A stretch of DNA of 54,803 bases, from positions 1 to 54,803 of the forward strand of contig NZ_SMAG01000012.1 in assembly GCF_004341825.1 (NCBI RefSeq). Reading direction: 5' to 3'. The position numbers were made by a program, and so were the translations under genes. Origin of the DNA: Hazenella coriacea (lineage in GTDB: Bacteria > Bacillota > Bacilli > Thermoactinomycetales > Thermoactinomycetaceae). This document shows positions 7,744 to 17,336 of this stretch, in pieces (the stretch's first letter is position 1; each line of letters begins with the position of its first letter). The notes beneath the pieces are model-generated. The model was not told the origin of the DNA. It ran no database searches and worked only from the letters and a program-made list of their open reading frames with translations.

Positions 7744-9423
7744 ATGTTTGTTTATAAAAATGCTTGGGAAGCAATTGTTTCTTATCTTCAAGAGATTGAG
7801 ACCAAAGTAGTGTTTGGTTTGCCGAGTGATGATTTAGATATTTTGGATGCAATGAAATCTTCGGATATCCAATTTGTTATAACTAAAGACCAACGAAATG
7901 CCGTGTTTATGGGGACTGGATATGCAAGAACTTCGAACTCCTTAGGGGTTTGTATTGTTGGGAAAGGACCCGCTTTTACGAATACACTTACAGGACTTTT
8001 AGAAGCTAAATCCCAACATGTACCTTTATTAATGATTGGGTTAGGTACTGGTAATGACCGAATGGGCATGCGAGCTTTTCAGGAAGCAGATCAGATGGCA
8101 ATGATCCAATCGTTGACTAAGTGGTCTTATCGAATTGAACATATGGATCGATTGATCTGGGCCTTAGAAAAGGGAGTCTTTTTAGCAAGTAATGGAGTAC
8201 CTGGTCCTGTTTATCTGGAGTTGCCAGAAAACCTCGTACTTAGTGAAGTAAAGCAACAGACTCCTTTTCAACAAAGAAAGCGTCTCTCGATTCTGCCTAG
8301 TGAGCCAGAGTTAGCATATAGCTTGGAAATGATCAGTGAAGCAAAGCGTCCTGTTCTATTAGTTGGAGGTGGATTAAAACAGTCCAACTCAAATAAAATG
8401 ATTGAAAAGTTAGCGGAAAAATTGGGAGCGGCTTTGTTTGTAACTGCTTCGGGCAGAGGAATTGTGAATGAACAACACCCCTTGTTTTGTGGTCTATCAG
8501 GTTTGTATACTGTGGAATCCATGCAAGAGGTTTGGAAACAGACTGACCTTATTATTACGTTAGGAAGTAGATTAGAGGAAACAGCAACCTTTTATTGGGA
8601 TACTTGTTCACAAGACACAAAAGTCATTCAGGTTAATGTAGAGCTTGATGATTTTGCAGTTCAGTTTCCAGGGATTTATCTTTGGGGTGAGGGAGGTGAA
8701 GTGACTCGTTATTGGTTGTCACATCTTCAAGAGGTTTCAGAACGAGCGGATTGGGTTCAGAAGATCCACAGCTTACAAAGTAAAAATGATCAACAAACTC
8801 AATCGATTTTCCAATCCTTGTCCTCATCTGAGGATGTACATGTCGCAGAGCTTCTGTCTACAATCCAACAGCTCCAAGATCAACCTGTGACTTATATCCA
8901 GGAAAACGGACTTCACGATATGTGGGGATATTTTTATCCTTATCTACAACTAAAGAGTGAGGATGAAGTCCTAGTCCCAAGTGAACAAACGAGCTTAGGC
9001 TTCGGGGCAGTCGCTTCATTAGGAGTGAAATGGGCACATCCAGATCGTGCCGTTGTAGCGATTGTAGGAGATGGAGCTTTTAATATGCTTCAAACAGATT
9101 GGTCCACCGTGATCGAATCCAAATTGCCGATTTTTTTCTTAGTGTTGAAAAATGGTGGTTATGGATGGCTTCAATATCAGTTACAACAAAAAGAGCTAGA
9201 TTCTTATGGCTATAACTTTTTAACTTTGCAAGATGAATGGACTCATTCTAATCCAGTGGGATGGAGTTACTTTGAAATAAAAGAAAAACAACAGATTCAT
9301 TCCACCTTAACGCAAGCGTTGAAACACTATCGACAAGGAAAAACAGTTGTCGTGGAAGCACATGTCAAAATGAATGATGTACCGAAGGAAATTCAGTCGG
9401 TCTATAGTGTTGCGCCTATGTGA
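7744..9423 (+). CDS. Thiamine-diphosphate-dependent enzyme, acetolactate-synthase-like
   Basis: A 559-residue protein with the three-domain layout of the acetolactate synthase/2-oxoacid decarboxylase family: pyrimidine-binding domain (about 1-165), central domain (about 180-320, LLVGGGL) and pyrophosphate-binding domain with GDGAFNM...KNGG (about 440-475). The Glu that activates the cofactor, normally in HEQGAAHMA, aligns with Gln50 in KDQRNAVFMG. The substitution is rare and predicts slow cofactor activation or an unusual reaction, as in glyoxylate carboligase, which has Val there. Next to an acyl-reducing enzyme, acyloin-type carboligation of an aldehyde is a reasonable guess. The start is ATG with a GAGGAG site. 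Confidence 0.8.
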   Translation: MFVYKNAWEAIVSYLQEIETKVVFGLPSDDLDILDAMKSSDIQFVITKDQRNAVFMGTGYARTSNSLGVCIVGKGPAFTNTLTGLLEAKSQHVPLLMIGLGTGNDRMGMRAFQEADQMAMIQSLTKWSYRIEHMDRLIWALEKGVFLASNGVPGPVYLELPENLVLSEVKQQTPFQQRKRLSILPSEPELAYSLEMISEAKRPVLLVGGGLKQSNSNKMIEKLAEKLGAALFVTASGRGIVNEQHPLFCGLSGLYTVESMQEVWKQTDLIITLGSRLEETATFYWDTCSQDTKVIQVNVELDDFAVQFPGIYLWGEGGEVTRYWLSHLQEVSERADWVQKIHSLQSKNDQQTQSIFQSLSSSEDVHVAELLSTIQQLQDQPVTYIQENGLHDMWGYFYPYLQLKSEDEVLVPSEQTSLGFGAVASLGVKWAHPDRAVVAIVGDGAFNMLQTDWSTVIESKLPIFFLVLKNGGYGWLQYQLQQKELDSYGYNFLTLQDEWTHSNPVGWSYFEIKEKQQIHSTLTQALKHYRQGKTVVVEAHVKMNDVPKEIQSVYSVAPM

Positions 9424-9461
9424 TCAATTCATGCGATATACAAATAAAGGTGGAATGATAG

Positions 9462-10799
9462 ATGAAAGAAAATGCGAGTGCTCACTCAGAGGTAGTTTTT
9501 GATGATAGTAATCTTATATTTAAAAAGAATCCACTCCAATATGTATACTCGTTATCTCTGCAACACCCTGAGAGTAATATGTTGCGTTTACGATTTGGGT
9601 TCAAGTATGTCTATATTTTAATAAATCCTGATCTTGTACAGGAGTTATTAGTTACGAAGGAGCGTTATTTTAAAAAGACAAGTGGGTTGAAAACGTTTGG
9701 AGATTTGTTAGGAGAGGGTTTACTTACAAGCGAAGGAAAAACCCATATTCGACAACGTCGCTGGATGCAACCTTCCTTTCATCCGCAAAAAATGGAAGCA
9801 TTTGTTGATTCTATGACGATTCAAACTGCTCAATTTATTGAGGATTGGAAGGATGGAGAGAGTCGGATTATCACTGACGATATGATGGAGCTCACTCTAA
9901 AGCTAATTATGGGGACGATGTTTGGCTCTTTGGTACCTAAGGAAAAAATGCAAGAAATCTATCAGATTTTAATGGATATTACGAAGTATACAACACAGTG
10001 GAAAATTTTCATGAAAACTCCATTGTGGTTGCGGAAACGGCTCTATAGGAAATATTATCAGGCGATTCAAGAGCTAGACTCTGTTCTATTTGAATTGATC
10101 GATCAGTTACGAGAACGAACCAATACTCCCACAACGATCTTAACAATGCTCATGGAGACAAAAGATGAAGTAGATGGTTCTCAGATGTCCAATCAAGAGA
10201 TCCGAGATCAGATTATGGGCATCTTTTTAGCCAGTCAGGAAACGACTTCATTTTCTCTTTCTTGGATGTGGTATGCTCTTTCGCAACACCCAGAAGTAGA
10301 AGAAAAGTTAGTCAAAGAGTGGGAGCAAGTTCTTGCTGGAAGAGAACTGAGTCTGAAAGATTTTGTTCACCTAAGTTATACACAAGCGGTTGTTTGTGAA
10401 TCTCTACGCCTTCATGCGACTCACTTTGGTAGAGAAGTAAAAGAATCAGTAGAATTGGGAGGTTATACAGTCTCCCCAGGTGACTCAGTGATTGTGAGTC
10501 AATATGTACTTCATCGAAATCCATTTTACTTTGATCAACCTGAATCATTTAAGCCAGAACGGTTTATGGGGGATTTACTTAAAAGAATCCCTAAATATCA
10601 ATATATTCCTTTTGGGGCTGGCCAGCGAATCTGCTTGGGTAAACATCTCACCTTATTACTATCAACGATTGTTTTACAGGTGATTGGGTCCAAGTATTCT
10701 TTACAGTTGAAAGAAGGACACCCAGATATACAAATGCAGCCGATCATTACCTTAAAGCCCAGCCACAAAATTGAAATGATTACGACTCATAGAAGATAA
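9462..10799 (+). CDS. Cytochrome P450
   Basis: A 445-residue soluble P450. The heme loop FGAGQRICLGKHL holds the ligand Cys (near residue 391); the ExxR pair is ESLRLH; the oxygen-binding I-helix reads LASQETTS, so the usual AGxxT motif has Ser in place of Gly. It would hydroxylate or otherwise oxidise the product or a precursor, with electrons from redox partners not encoded here. It follows the ThDP enzyme by 38 bases, with AAAGGTGG before the ATG, and seems to belong to the same operon. Confidence 0.93.
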   Translation: MKENASAHSEVVFDDSNLIFKKNPLQYVYSLSLQHPESNMLRLRFGFKYVYILINPDLVQELLVTKERYFKKTSGLKTFGDLLGEGLLTSEGKTHIRQRRWMQPSFHPQKMEAFVDSMTIQTAQFIEDWKDGESRIITDDMMELTLKLIMGTMFGSLVPKEKMQEIYQILMDITKYTTQWKIFMKTPLWLRKRLYRKYYQAIQELDSVLFELIDQLRERTNTPTTILTMLMETKDEVDGSQMSNQEIRDQIMGIFLASQETTSFSLSWMWYALSQHPEVEEKLVKEWEQVLAGRELSLKDFVHLSYTQAVVCESLRLHATHFGREVKESVELGGYTVSPGDSVIVSQYVLHRNPFYFDQPESFKPERFMGDLLKRIPKYQYIPFGAGQRICLGKHLTLLLSTIVLQVIGSKYSLQLKEGHPDIQMQPIITLKPSHKIEMITTHRR

Positions 10800-10878
10800 A
10801 AATGGGTCGAATTATAGGAAAATATGATAAATTATAAATGACTGTTAAAGAAGGCTTGTGATTTGAAAGGGGATCAAG

Positions 10879-11529
10879 ATGGAGTTTATTGCAGATAACA
10901 AATGGTGGCTGCTCGTTACTGCTGAGGTTATATTTTGGATTTCGCTCGTTGTCTTTTTTGTAGTAAGATATTGGTTTCGTAATGAAGGTGTCAGTCGTAA
11001 ATTATTTATAATTACCATTTTGAACGAAATTTTTATTGCTTTTTTGGCAATCGTCGACTATATGGAGACAGGTCAATTTTCTAGATTTCAGGGCCTTGTG
11101 ATTTTGATTCTTATTTATGGTTTTACATATGGTAAAAAGGACTTTGCTCGTTTGGATCTATTTATTAAACGATTTGTAGCGAATCTACGTGGAGAGCATG
11201 ATCCCACTTTGGATCGTCAGTTAAAAGAACAAGAAGCAGAGAAATACGGGACTGCTCACGCAAAAAAAGAGCGGAAGCGTACAATCATGCATGTAGGGGT
11301 TTATGTGATCGCTCATATTGTGTTCATCTTCATTGTGGGGGTACATGATGATCCTCGCCTTCCGTCTATTTTTTCGGGCGAATTCTTTTCTGTACGTTTT
11401 GAACAGCCAGAGATTGGTTTTTATCAAAGTGAGCAAGTGAATCAGGTAAGCTTGGTTTGGAGCATTTTACTTTTGATCGATGTGGTAATGGCAATTTGGT
11501 ATACGCTATTTCCAAAGAATAAAAAATAG
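10879..11529 (+). CDS. Multi-pass membrane protein of unknown function
   Basis: A 216-residue protein with hydrophobic segments at about 10-30, 42-60, 70-85, 140-158 and 193-212, and a charged stretch at 100-137 rich in Glu, Lys and Arg. I recognise no family. It sits 79 bases after the P450 and 14 bases before the antiporter gene, so it is probably co-transcribed with and may work with the antiporter. The start ATG follows GAAAGGGGATC. Confidence 0.75.
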   Translation: MEFIADNKWWLLVTAEVIFWISLVVFFVVRYWFRNEGVSRKLFIITILNEIFIAFLAIVDYMETGQFSRFQGLVILILIYGFTYGKKDFARLDLFIKRFVANLRGEHDPTLDRQLKEQEAEKYGTAHAKKERKRTIMHVGVYVIAHIVFIFIVGVHDDPRLPSIFSGEFFSVRFEQPEIGFYQSEQVNQVSLVWSILLLIDVVMAIWYTLFPKNKK

Positions 11530-11543
11530 AAGGAGAGGAATTT

Positions 11544-12827
11544 ATGCAAGGAGGTTTAATGGGATTATTTTTAGAAGTATCCTTAGCTTTGGCTGCGATT
11601 ATCGCAGTTGCCCGCATCTGTGGATGGCTTGCTTATTATATCGGTCAACCTCGTGTTGTTGGTGAAATGATCGCAGGGGTTTTGGTGGGACCATCATTTC
11701 TTGGGCTGATTGCTCCTGAAATACAAGCAACAATATTCCCTAAAGATGTAATCCCTGTTTTATTTGTTCTTAGCAATATCGGACTAGCCCTATATATGTT
11801 CTTAGTAGGAGCTGATGTAGATCATCAAAAATTAACAGGAAAAATGTACAAGCATTCCATGTGGCTTTTCGCTTCGGGACTGATTCCTACCTTTGTATTG
11901 GGTGGAGTGATCGCCTATTTCTTTTATGACACGCTATCCTTGCCACATGTAAATCCTATTGTATTTGCTATTTTTCTAGGTGCTTCGATCTCGTTGACTG
12001 CGTTTCCTATGTTAGCACGGATTTTACAAGAAGAGAATTTAACACATTCACGGATCGGAACGCTCTCATTAATAGCGGCTTCTCTCGATGATGCTGCTGC
12101 TTGGTGTTTAGTTGCTTTAGCTGTTGCACTTGCACAAGCTAAAAGCATTTTGATTGGTTTAATGGCAGGTTTTGGTGGTGCTATTTTTGCTGTATTGATG
12201 TTAACAGTAGGAAAACGCCTTTTTCGCATCATTGGAGAAAAAACAGAACAAACCAAAAATTTATCCCATACTCATTTAGCAATCATTCTAATATCTGTAT
12301 TACTAGCCGCTTGGTTTACAGATTATATTGGAATTTTCTCGGTGTTTGGCGGATTTATCACAGGTTTGGCAATGCCCAAAAACCCTGTCTTTTTACGAGA
12401 GTTACATGGAAAGCTTTCAGATATTGTGATCGTCTTTTTGGTTCCCATTTTCTTTGTCTATTCAGGTTTAAATACACAGTTAACACTGATTAGCCATGCG
12501 TCAGCTCTAGTGATTTTCCTCATCGTTTTATTGGCTTCTGTAGCTGGTAAGTATGGTGGGTGTACACTGACGATGAAACTACTTGGGTATTCATTCAGAG
12601 AAGCATCTGCGATTGGAGGTCTCATGAATGCACGAGGTCTCATGGTTTTAATCTTAGTTAATATCGGATTTATGTATAACATCATTACCAAAGACTTGTT
12701 TGCAGTCCTCGTTCTAATGGCGATTGTCACAACTGCATTAGCGATGCCAATTTATCGATTCTCTTATCCACGAGCATCGAAAAATAAGGTGAAAGTAGAA
12801 GAAAAAGAGCTCATACAGCAGAACTAG
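11544..12827 (+). CDS. CPA2-family cation/proton antiporter
   Basis: A 427-residue integral membrane protein with about 12 hydrophobic segments. Typical features are GQPRVVGEMIAGVLVGPSFLG near the N-terminus and GASISLTAFPMLARIL in the fourth to fifth segments, as in KefB/Na+-H+ exchanger-type proteins. No C-terminal TrkA-N domain is present. Family members exchange Na+ or K+ for H+. Its presence inside the cluster suggests a part in tolerance of the product, for example if that disturbs ion gradients, but this is inference. The start is ATG 11544 with AAGGAGAGG; a second Shine-Dalgarno and ATG occur 15 bases inside. Confidence 0.9.
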   Translation: MQGGLMGLFLEVSLALAAIIAVARICGWLAYYIGQPRVVGEMIAGVLVGPSFLGLIAPEIQATIFPKDVIPVLFVLSNIGLALYMFLVGADVDHQKLTGKMYKHSMWLFASGLIPTFVLGGVIAYFFYDTLSLPHVNPIVFAIFLGASISLTAFPMLARILQEENLTHSRIGTLSLIAASLDDAAAWCLVALAVALAQAKSILIGLMAGFGGAIFAVLMLTVGKRLFRIIGEKTEQTKNLSHTHLAIILISVLLAAWFTDYIGIFSVFGGFITGLAMPKNPVFLRELHGKLSDIVIVFLVPIFFVYSGLNTQLTLISHASALVIFLIVLLASVAGKYGGCTLTMKLLGYSFREASAIGGLMNARGLMVLILVNIGFMYNIITKDLFAVLVLMAIVTTALAMPIYRFSYPRASKNKVKVEEKELIQQN

Positions 12828-12853
12828 TTATGATTTATACTACACTACATCTG

Positions 12854-12880
12854 GAATTGCGGATTTCCGCAATTCTTTTT
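12854..12880 (+). terminator. Hairpin plus T-run after the antiporter; also a perfect ComA-box-like dyad
   Basis: A perfect 10-bp inverted repeat (12854-12863 with 12866-12875) followed by TTTTT fits an intrinsic terminator. Its core, TTGCGGATTTCCGCAA (12857-12872), is also an exact TTGCGG-N4-CCGCAA dyad like the site at 3663, and it lies 120 bases before the next gene. Both roles may apply. Confidence 0.75.
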
Positions 12881-12993
12881 GCGTTGATTACTAATTTCAT
12901 TCAGAGTCATTCACTATTAAAATAGCCTTAGTTATCAAAAAATTGAGTTAGGTAGATGAAGTTATTTATACAATAATCATAGGGGGAGTACAG

Positions 12994-14559
12994 ATGAATC
13001 AAATGTATGATGTCATCATCTTAGGCGCAGGTCCTGGTGGATTACAGGTTGCGATCACTTTGAAAGAGCTGGCTGAAGAGAATAATCATCCTTTAAATAT
13101 GCTGATCATCGAATCAGGTAAACAAGCTGGAACGTTTTTTACCCAATATCCTGTTCATGGTACATTGATTAGTAATAATAAGTTGTACACTGGTAAAGCT
13201 CCTGAAAGCCGTTTCTCTGAGCGCTTCGACTGGAATAGCTTAGTTACTAAAGAGAAAAAGGTATTAATGCGTCAATTTAGCCGTGAATTTTTTCCAAAGC
13301 GAGAAGCTTTAGTAGAAATGTTGAACAAGCTGGTAGAAGAGTATCAACTGCCTGTGATGTATGAAACGGAATGGAAAGGAACTTCCAAAGACGACCAAGG
13401 GAATTTTACCGTTCAAACCAATCAAGGTGATTTTCAAGCAAAGCATTTAGTTGTAGCGACTGGAATGAAGCCTTATGTTCCGGAAATTCCAGGAATTGAA
13501 AATGCAACGATCTATAAAGATATGAAGGAAAAAGAGTACTATCGTGATAAGCGTGTGTTAGTGATCGGTAAAGGTAACAGTGGGATGGAATCGGCTCAAG
13601 AAATTTTAAATGAAGCAAGTATGATTATGATTGCTAGCCGGAGCTCTACTCGATTAGCTTATAAAACCCACTACGTGGGAGATGTTCGTTTAGTGAACGC
13701 TTGGCTAGTAGATAACTATCAGTTGAAACACCAAGCCGCTTTGCTCGACTGTGAGATTGTTAATATTGAAAAAGTAAATGAAGGCTACAATGTAACAGTT
13801 GCTTATAATCATGCGATGGGTGAAACAGAAATGCTCTATTTCCACGAAGTGATTGCGGCGACTGGATTCCGTGCTAATTGTGAGTCTTTAAAAGAAGACT
13901 TAGGTGTCAAATTTGTGATGGATAAATACCCATCAATCAAAGGAAACTTTGAATCTACTGAAGTTGAGGGACTTTATTTTGCTGGGACACAAACGCATAG
14001 CTTAGATTATAGAAAAACATTCAGCGGATTTATTCATGGATTCCGTTATAATTCGAAGCTATTGTCCCATCGTTTAGCTGAGCGTTTAGAGATCCCATTG
14101 AAACAGAATACAGTTGCTAAAGAGGGAATTGTACAACATATCTTAGATGAGCTGACTGAATCAGGAGATATTTATTTACAGCCCGGATACCTTTACTATC
14201 TCTTGGAGTATTCTCCAGAGGGAGAGTGGAAAGAGTTAGGTCACGTTACTGCTTTGGAATATAAAGAACTCCAAGCGAAAAAAGGTCATATTTTATTAGC
14301 TGCTTACTTGGATTATGGTGATATCAATCAGTTTTCCGACCCATTAGCGATTCCACGTGAGCCTGGTGATCCAACGAAGAGTGTACACATTCATCCTTAC
14401 ATCTGTGCGAAAACAGAAGGTGGTAAGGAATGGATGATCGAACTGGAAGAGCATTTAGAATCCCAATTTAGCGACTTGGAACCACACAAAAAAGAATTGG
14501 GGGAATTTATCAATAGTCTTTACCAAACCTTAGATCATCCAGTAGGTTCCGTGAACTGA
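12994..14559 (+). CDS. FAD/NAD(P)-dependent oxidoreductase, flavin-monooxygenase-like
   Basis: A 521-residue protein with the FAD-binding motif GAGPGGLQ near residue 10 and a second dinucleotide motif GKGNSGMESA near 195, followed by ATG (ATGFRAN) and GLYFAGTQTH, the usual layout of class-B-type flavoprotein monooxygenases and FOXRED2-like proteins. The FMO fingerprint FxGxxxHxxx(Y/F) is not found before the second motif. About 130 extra residues at the C-terminus have no family I recognise. N-hydroxylation or another oxidation of a building block is possible. It has its own leader and a strong AGGGGGAG ribosome-binding site. Confidence 0.8.
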   Translation: MNQMYDVIILGAGPGGLQVAITLKELAEENNHPLNMLIIESGKQAGTFFTQYPVHGTLISNNKLYTGKAPESRFSERFDWNSLVTKEKKVLMRQFSREFFPKREALVEMLNKLVEEYQLPVMYETEWKGTSKDDQGNFTVQTNQGDFQAKHLVVATGMKPYVPEIPGIENATIYKDMKEKEYYRDKRVLVIGKGNSGMESAQEILNEASMIMIASRSSTRLAYKTHYVGDVRLVNAWLVDNYQLKHQAALLDCEIVNIEKVNEGYNVTVAYNHAMGETEMLYFHEVIAATGFRANCESLKEDLGVKFVMDKYPSIKGNFESTEVEGLYFAGTQTHSLDYRKTFSGFIHGFRYNSKLLSHRLAERLEIPLKQNTVAKEGIVQHILDELTESGDIYLQPGYLYYLLEYSPEGEWKELGHVTALEYKELQAKKGHILLAAYLDYGDINQFSDPLAIPREPGDPTKSVHIHPYICAKTEGGKEWMIELEEHLESQFSDLEPHKKELGEFINSLYQTLDHPVGSVN

Positions 14560-14787
14560 AAGTATCAATAAAAAGCTAGAACCCATAGTTAGAAATCGAT
14601 ATTTCGCCCGAAATACCATTGTACTGCTTCTGAGCTCTCCCTTCCCTTTGATGAAGGAAAGGAGAAGACAACACTTCATGGATATGTGTCTATTTACATC
14701 GAAGGTTAGAGCAGACTTGTCCTCTTCCTCGTTAGGTACAAGTACATGGAAGGTAAAAATCGAGCTCCGATTCCTTGAGGGTTAATA

Positions 14788-14825
14788 AAAAACAAGCAGG
14801 AACGCCACAGCGCCTGCTTGTTTTT
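14788..14825. terminator. Bidirectional terminator between convergent genes
   Basis: AAAAACAAGCAGG (14788-14800) pairs with CCTGCTTGTTTTT (14813-14825), with a smaller CGC/GCG stem inside the loop. It can serve both the FAD oxidoreductase and the ABC permease. The rest of 14560-14787 shows no gene. Confidence 0.9.
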
Positions 14826-14846
14826 ATTTGATTAAACCATTTCCCT

Positions 14847-17336
14847 TTATTCATATTTAAGTGCTTGATTTAAATCCATTTGGTTTGCGCGATGTGCTGG
14901 GAGTAATGCCGCAATTAGACTGGTACAGATTCCTAGAACACTAGATAGGATGAGCATAGGCCATGGAATTAAGAAGTCCATATCCCAATTCGAATCTCCA
15001 TGAGCAGCATTCACATAAATGAGTAGGATCCCTAATGCAAGACCACTGATGACACCTGTCACTCCAATAATAAGCCCTTCACCTAGAATCATCTTTCTAA
15101 CTTGTCCTTTGGTAAATCCAATGGAGCGCATCACTCCAATTTCCCTGATTCTTTCCATCACGTTCATCAGAAGCGTATTGACGATCCCGATGCCTGAAAT
15201 AAGGATCGCTAAGAATAATAAGCCATTAAAGAGGGTGTTCACTCCTGGTAATGCACGTTTCGTTCGCTCAATGTTCTGGTTGACTGTATTGAGTTCGACG
15301 ATTTGATTTCCGTACAGTTTTAATAGCGTTTCTCTTACAGAATCTTCTTGTGCGGGTGATTGAAAGGAAAGGAGTATGTCTTTTGTAAAATCAACCCCAA
15401 ATGTTTGTGTAAAATGAGTATCTGAAGTAAAAGCTACATAGCTGTTATACTTAGAGGTGTTGACAACTCCGATTACTTTGAATGTTTTTTCTCCTTGGAA
15501 AGTACGTATTTTGATGGTTTCGCCAACTTTTCCACCCCACTCAGAAAATGCATATTTCCCGAGGATGACTGTGTTGGGTTGCGATAGTTGTTTCATCAGA
15601 TCAGATACGGATTGCTTTTCTGGAGTAAACAAAGGGTGTTTCATCATCCACTCTTGATTTACACTCATAACTGTAAATTGACGTTCTTGCTTTTGCGCTT
15701 CCCATAATACTTTTGCTTCTTTATAGGTAGTTAACTCTGCCACTCCAGGAATTTTCTGAATCTGTTTGATGGCCGCTTGGTCAATCGAATTTTCAAGCTG
15801 TAAATGTAGGTCGCCGCCAAAATTTTCTCTAATGGTATCACCAATGCTGTCATTAACGGATTCAAAAGCTGAAGTAACAAACAGAGCTAGACAAATCCCA
15901 AATGATAAGATCGCTGACATATTGGCTGTACGATTGATGTGACGGGATACGTTTTGTGAGGCTACTGATCCTTCATAACCTAAAATCCAACTATTCACAG
16001 GAGAGAACCATTTGCGAATAAGTCGTAATACAAAAGGAAAGAGTAAGGTCGCACTTGCAAAAATAGCTAAGAAATTAAGCATGTTGTTATTGATGACACC
16101 TACAATGAGGAGCAATAAGCCTAAAATCAAGCGCCACTTTTGGTTTTTATCGGCTTGTTGTTGAATTTGGTTCTTTAGCGCATAAACAACACTGACACGA
16201 CCTGCTTGGATGACGGGGAAAAGAGCAGCGATGATTGGAATAACAAGCCCAGTCACCAAGGAAAGTGGAATAGCTAAGCTTAACTCTGTAGTATAAGAGA
16301 AGCTAACATTAAAGGAACTAAACAAAGCAGATTGTAATTGTTTAGCCATTTCAATGCCAAGTGGAATCCCAATCAGAGTTCCTAGAGCAGATAGCAGGAG
16401 TACTTCTAACATGATTACTTGACCTACTTGTGCGGGTGTAAAACCGATTGTTTTCATAATGGCAAACTCTTTTTTACGTTCACCGACACTGACGAATAGA
16501 GTATTGAATAAGATAAAGCCGCTAATGAAAATGGCGAGTCCAGCGATCAGATAGAAGAGCAGATATAGATCATCCAGTTGATTGGTTTGTCGCTCATCTA
16601 GAACAATCGGCTGTAGATAGATCTCAGGATTGTTGACTGCTATTTTAATTTGATTTTCTAATTGAGGATTAGCTGCATTGGGGGCTGCTTGTATTCGAAT
16701 TTCTTGCACATGGTTTTCTAATCCATACCATTCTTGTAGCTGTGCAATGGGGATAATAACTCGCCAATTTTTCCCTTGAGCACTTTTCCAGTCGGAAGGT
16801 CCTTCTAAAAAAGGAGTATCTTTTACAACTGCGGCAATCGGTATGGTTTTCAACCCTGTGGAAGTTGAAAATGAGATGTCATCACCAACGTTTGCTTTCC
16901 AAAGATTTGCTGTTGTCTCTGGTAGGATCGCTCCTGTTTGTTGAAGGTCACCTTGCAGAACATGTAGTTGTAATAAACTATTATCTAAAGAACTAAGTCC
17001 AGCTAGTCGAACCCGATTATTGGTAGCATCCAGTTGAGATTGATTGGCTATTTGAACCTGAGATTGTTTGTAGAGAACTGCTGAGGCATCTGAGACCCCA
17101 TCCACTTTTTTAACTTTGGAAAGGATCTCGATTGGAAATGTGTATTGGGTGCTTAAAAGGGAGTAGTCAGCATTTCCTGCAATCAGCTGCATTTGTTTTT
17201 CTGTCATTTTTTTAGCAGTGTCGACAGAACTAATCACAGCTAATACCGTTGCGACTCCAAAGATAATTGCAAAAAGCGTGAAAAATGTACGTAATTTTTT
17301 ACGCATTAAGTTTCGCCAACAGATCCTCCATGACAC
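14847..17336 (-). CDS. ABC transporter permease, MacB/FtsX-like with two FtsX domains
   Basis: About 829 residues. An N-terminal membrane segment is followed by a large extracytoplasmic domain (about 45-250), three membrane segments (about 255-400), a second copy of the same plan (about 480-700) and three final segments with ERIREIGVMRSIGFTKGQV, typical of FtsX-type export permeases. The start is debatable: I chose GTG at 17336 because AAGGAAGGTGA lies eight bases before it and the resulting SWRICWRNLMRKKLRT beginning is usual for the family. ATG 17306 is the alternative. It overlaps the ATPase gene, so the two are coupled. It probably exports the cluster's product. Confidence 0.88.
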   Translation of the reverse strand: MSWRICWRNLMRKKLRTFFTLFAIIFGVATVLAVISSVDTAKKMTEKQMQLIAGNADYSLLSTQYTFPIEILSKVKKVDGVSDASAVLYKQSQVQIANQSQLDATNNRVRLAGLSSLDNSLLQLHVLQGDLQQTGAILPETTANLWKANVGDDISFSTSTGLKTIPIAAVVKDTPFLEGPSDWKSAQGKNWRVIIPIAQLQEWYGLENHVQEIRIQAAPNAANPQLENQIKIAVNNPEIYLQPIVLDERQTNQLDDLYLLFYLIAGLAIFISGFILFNTLFVSVGERKKEFAIMKTIGFTPAQVGQVIMLEVLLLSALGTLIGIPLGIEMAKQLQSALFSSFNVSFSYTTELSLAIPLSLVTGLVIPIIAALFPVIQAGRVSVVYALKNQIQQQADKNQKWRLILGLLLLIVGVINNNMLNFLAIFASATLLFPFVLRLIRKWFSPVNSWILGYEGSVASQNVSRHINRTANMSAILSFGICLALFVTSAFESVNDSIGDTIRENFGGDLHLQLENSIDQAAIKQIQKIPGVAELTTYKEAKVLWEAQKQERQFTVMSVNQEWMMKHPLFTPEKQSVSDLMKQLSQPNTVILGKYAFSEWGGKVGETIKIRTFQGEKTFKVIGVVNTSKYNSYVAFTSDTHFTQTFGVDFTKDILLSFQSPAQEDSVRETLLKLYGNQIVELNTVNQNIERTKRALPGVNTLFNGLLFLAILISGIGIVNTLLMNVMERIREIGVMRSIGFTKGQVRKMILGEGLIIGVTGVISGLALGILLIYVNAAHGDSNWDMDFLIPWPMLILSSVLGICTSLIAALLPAHRANQMDLNQALKYE

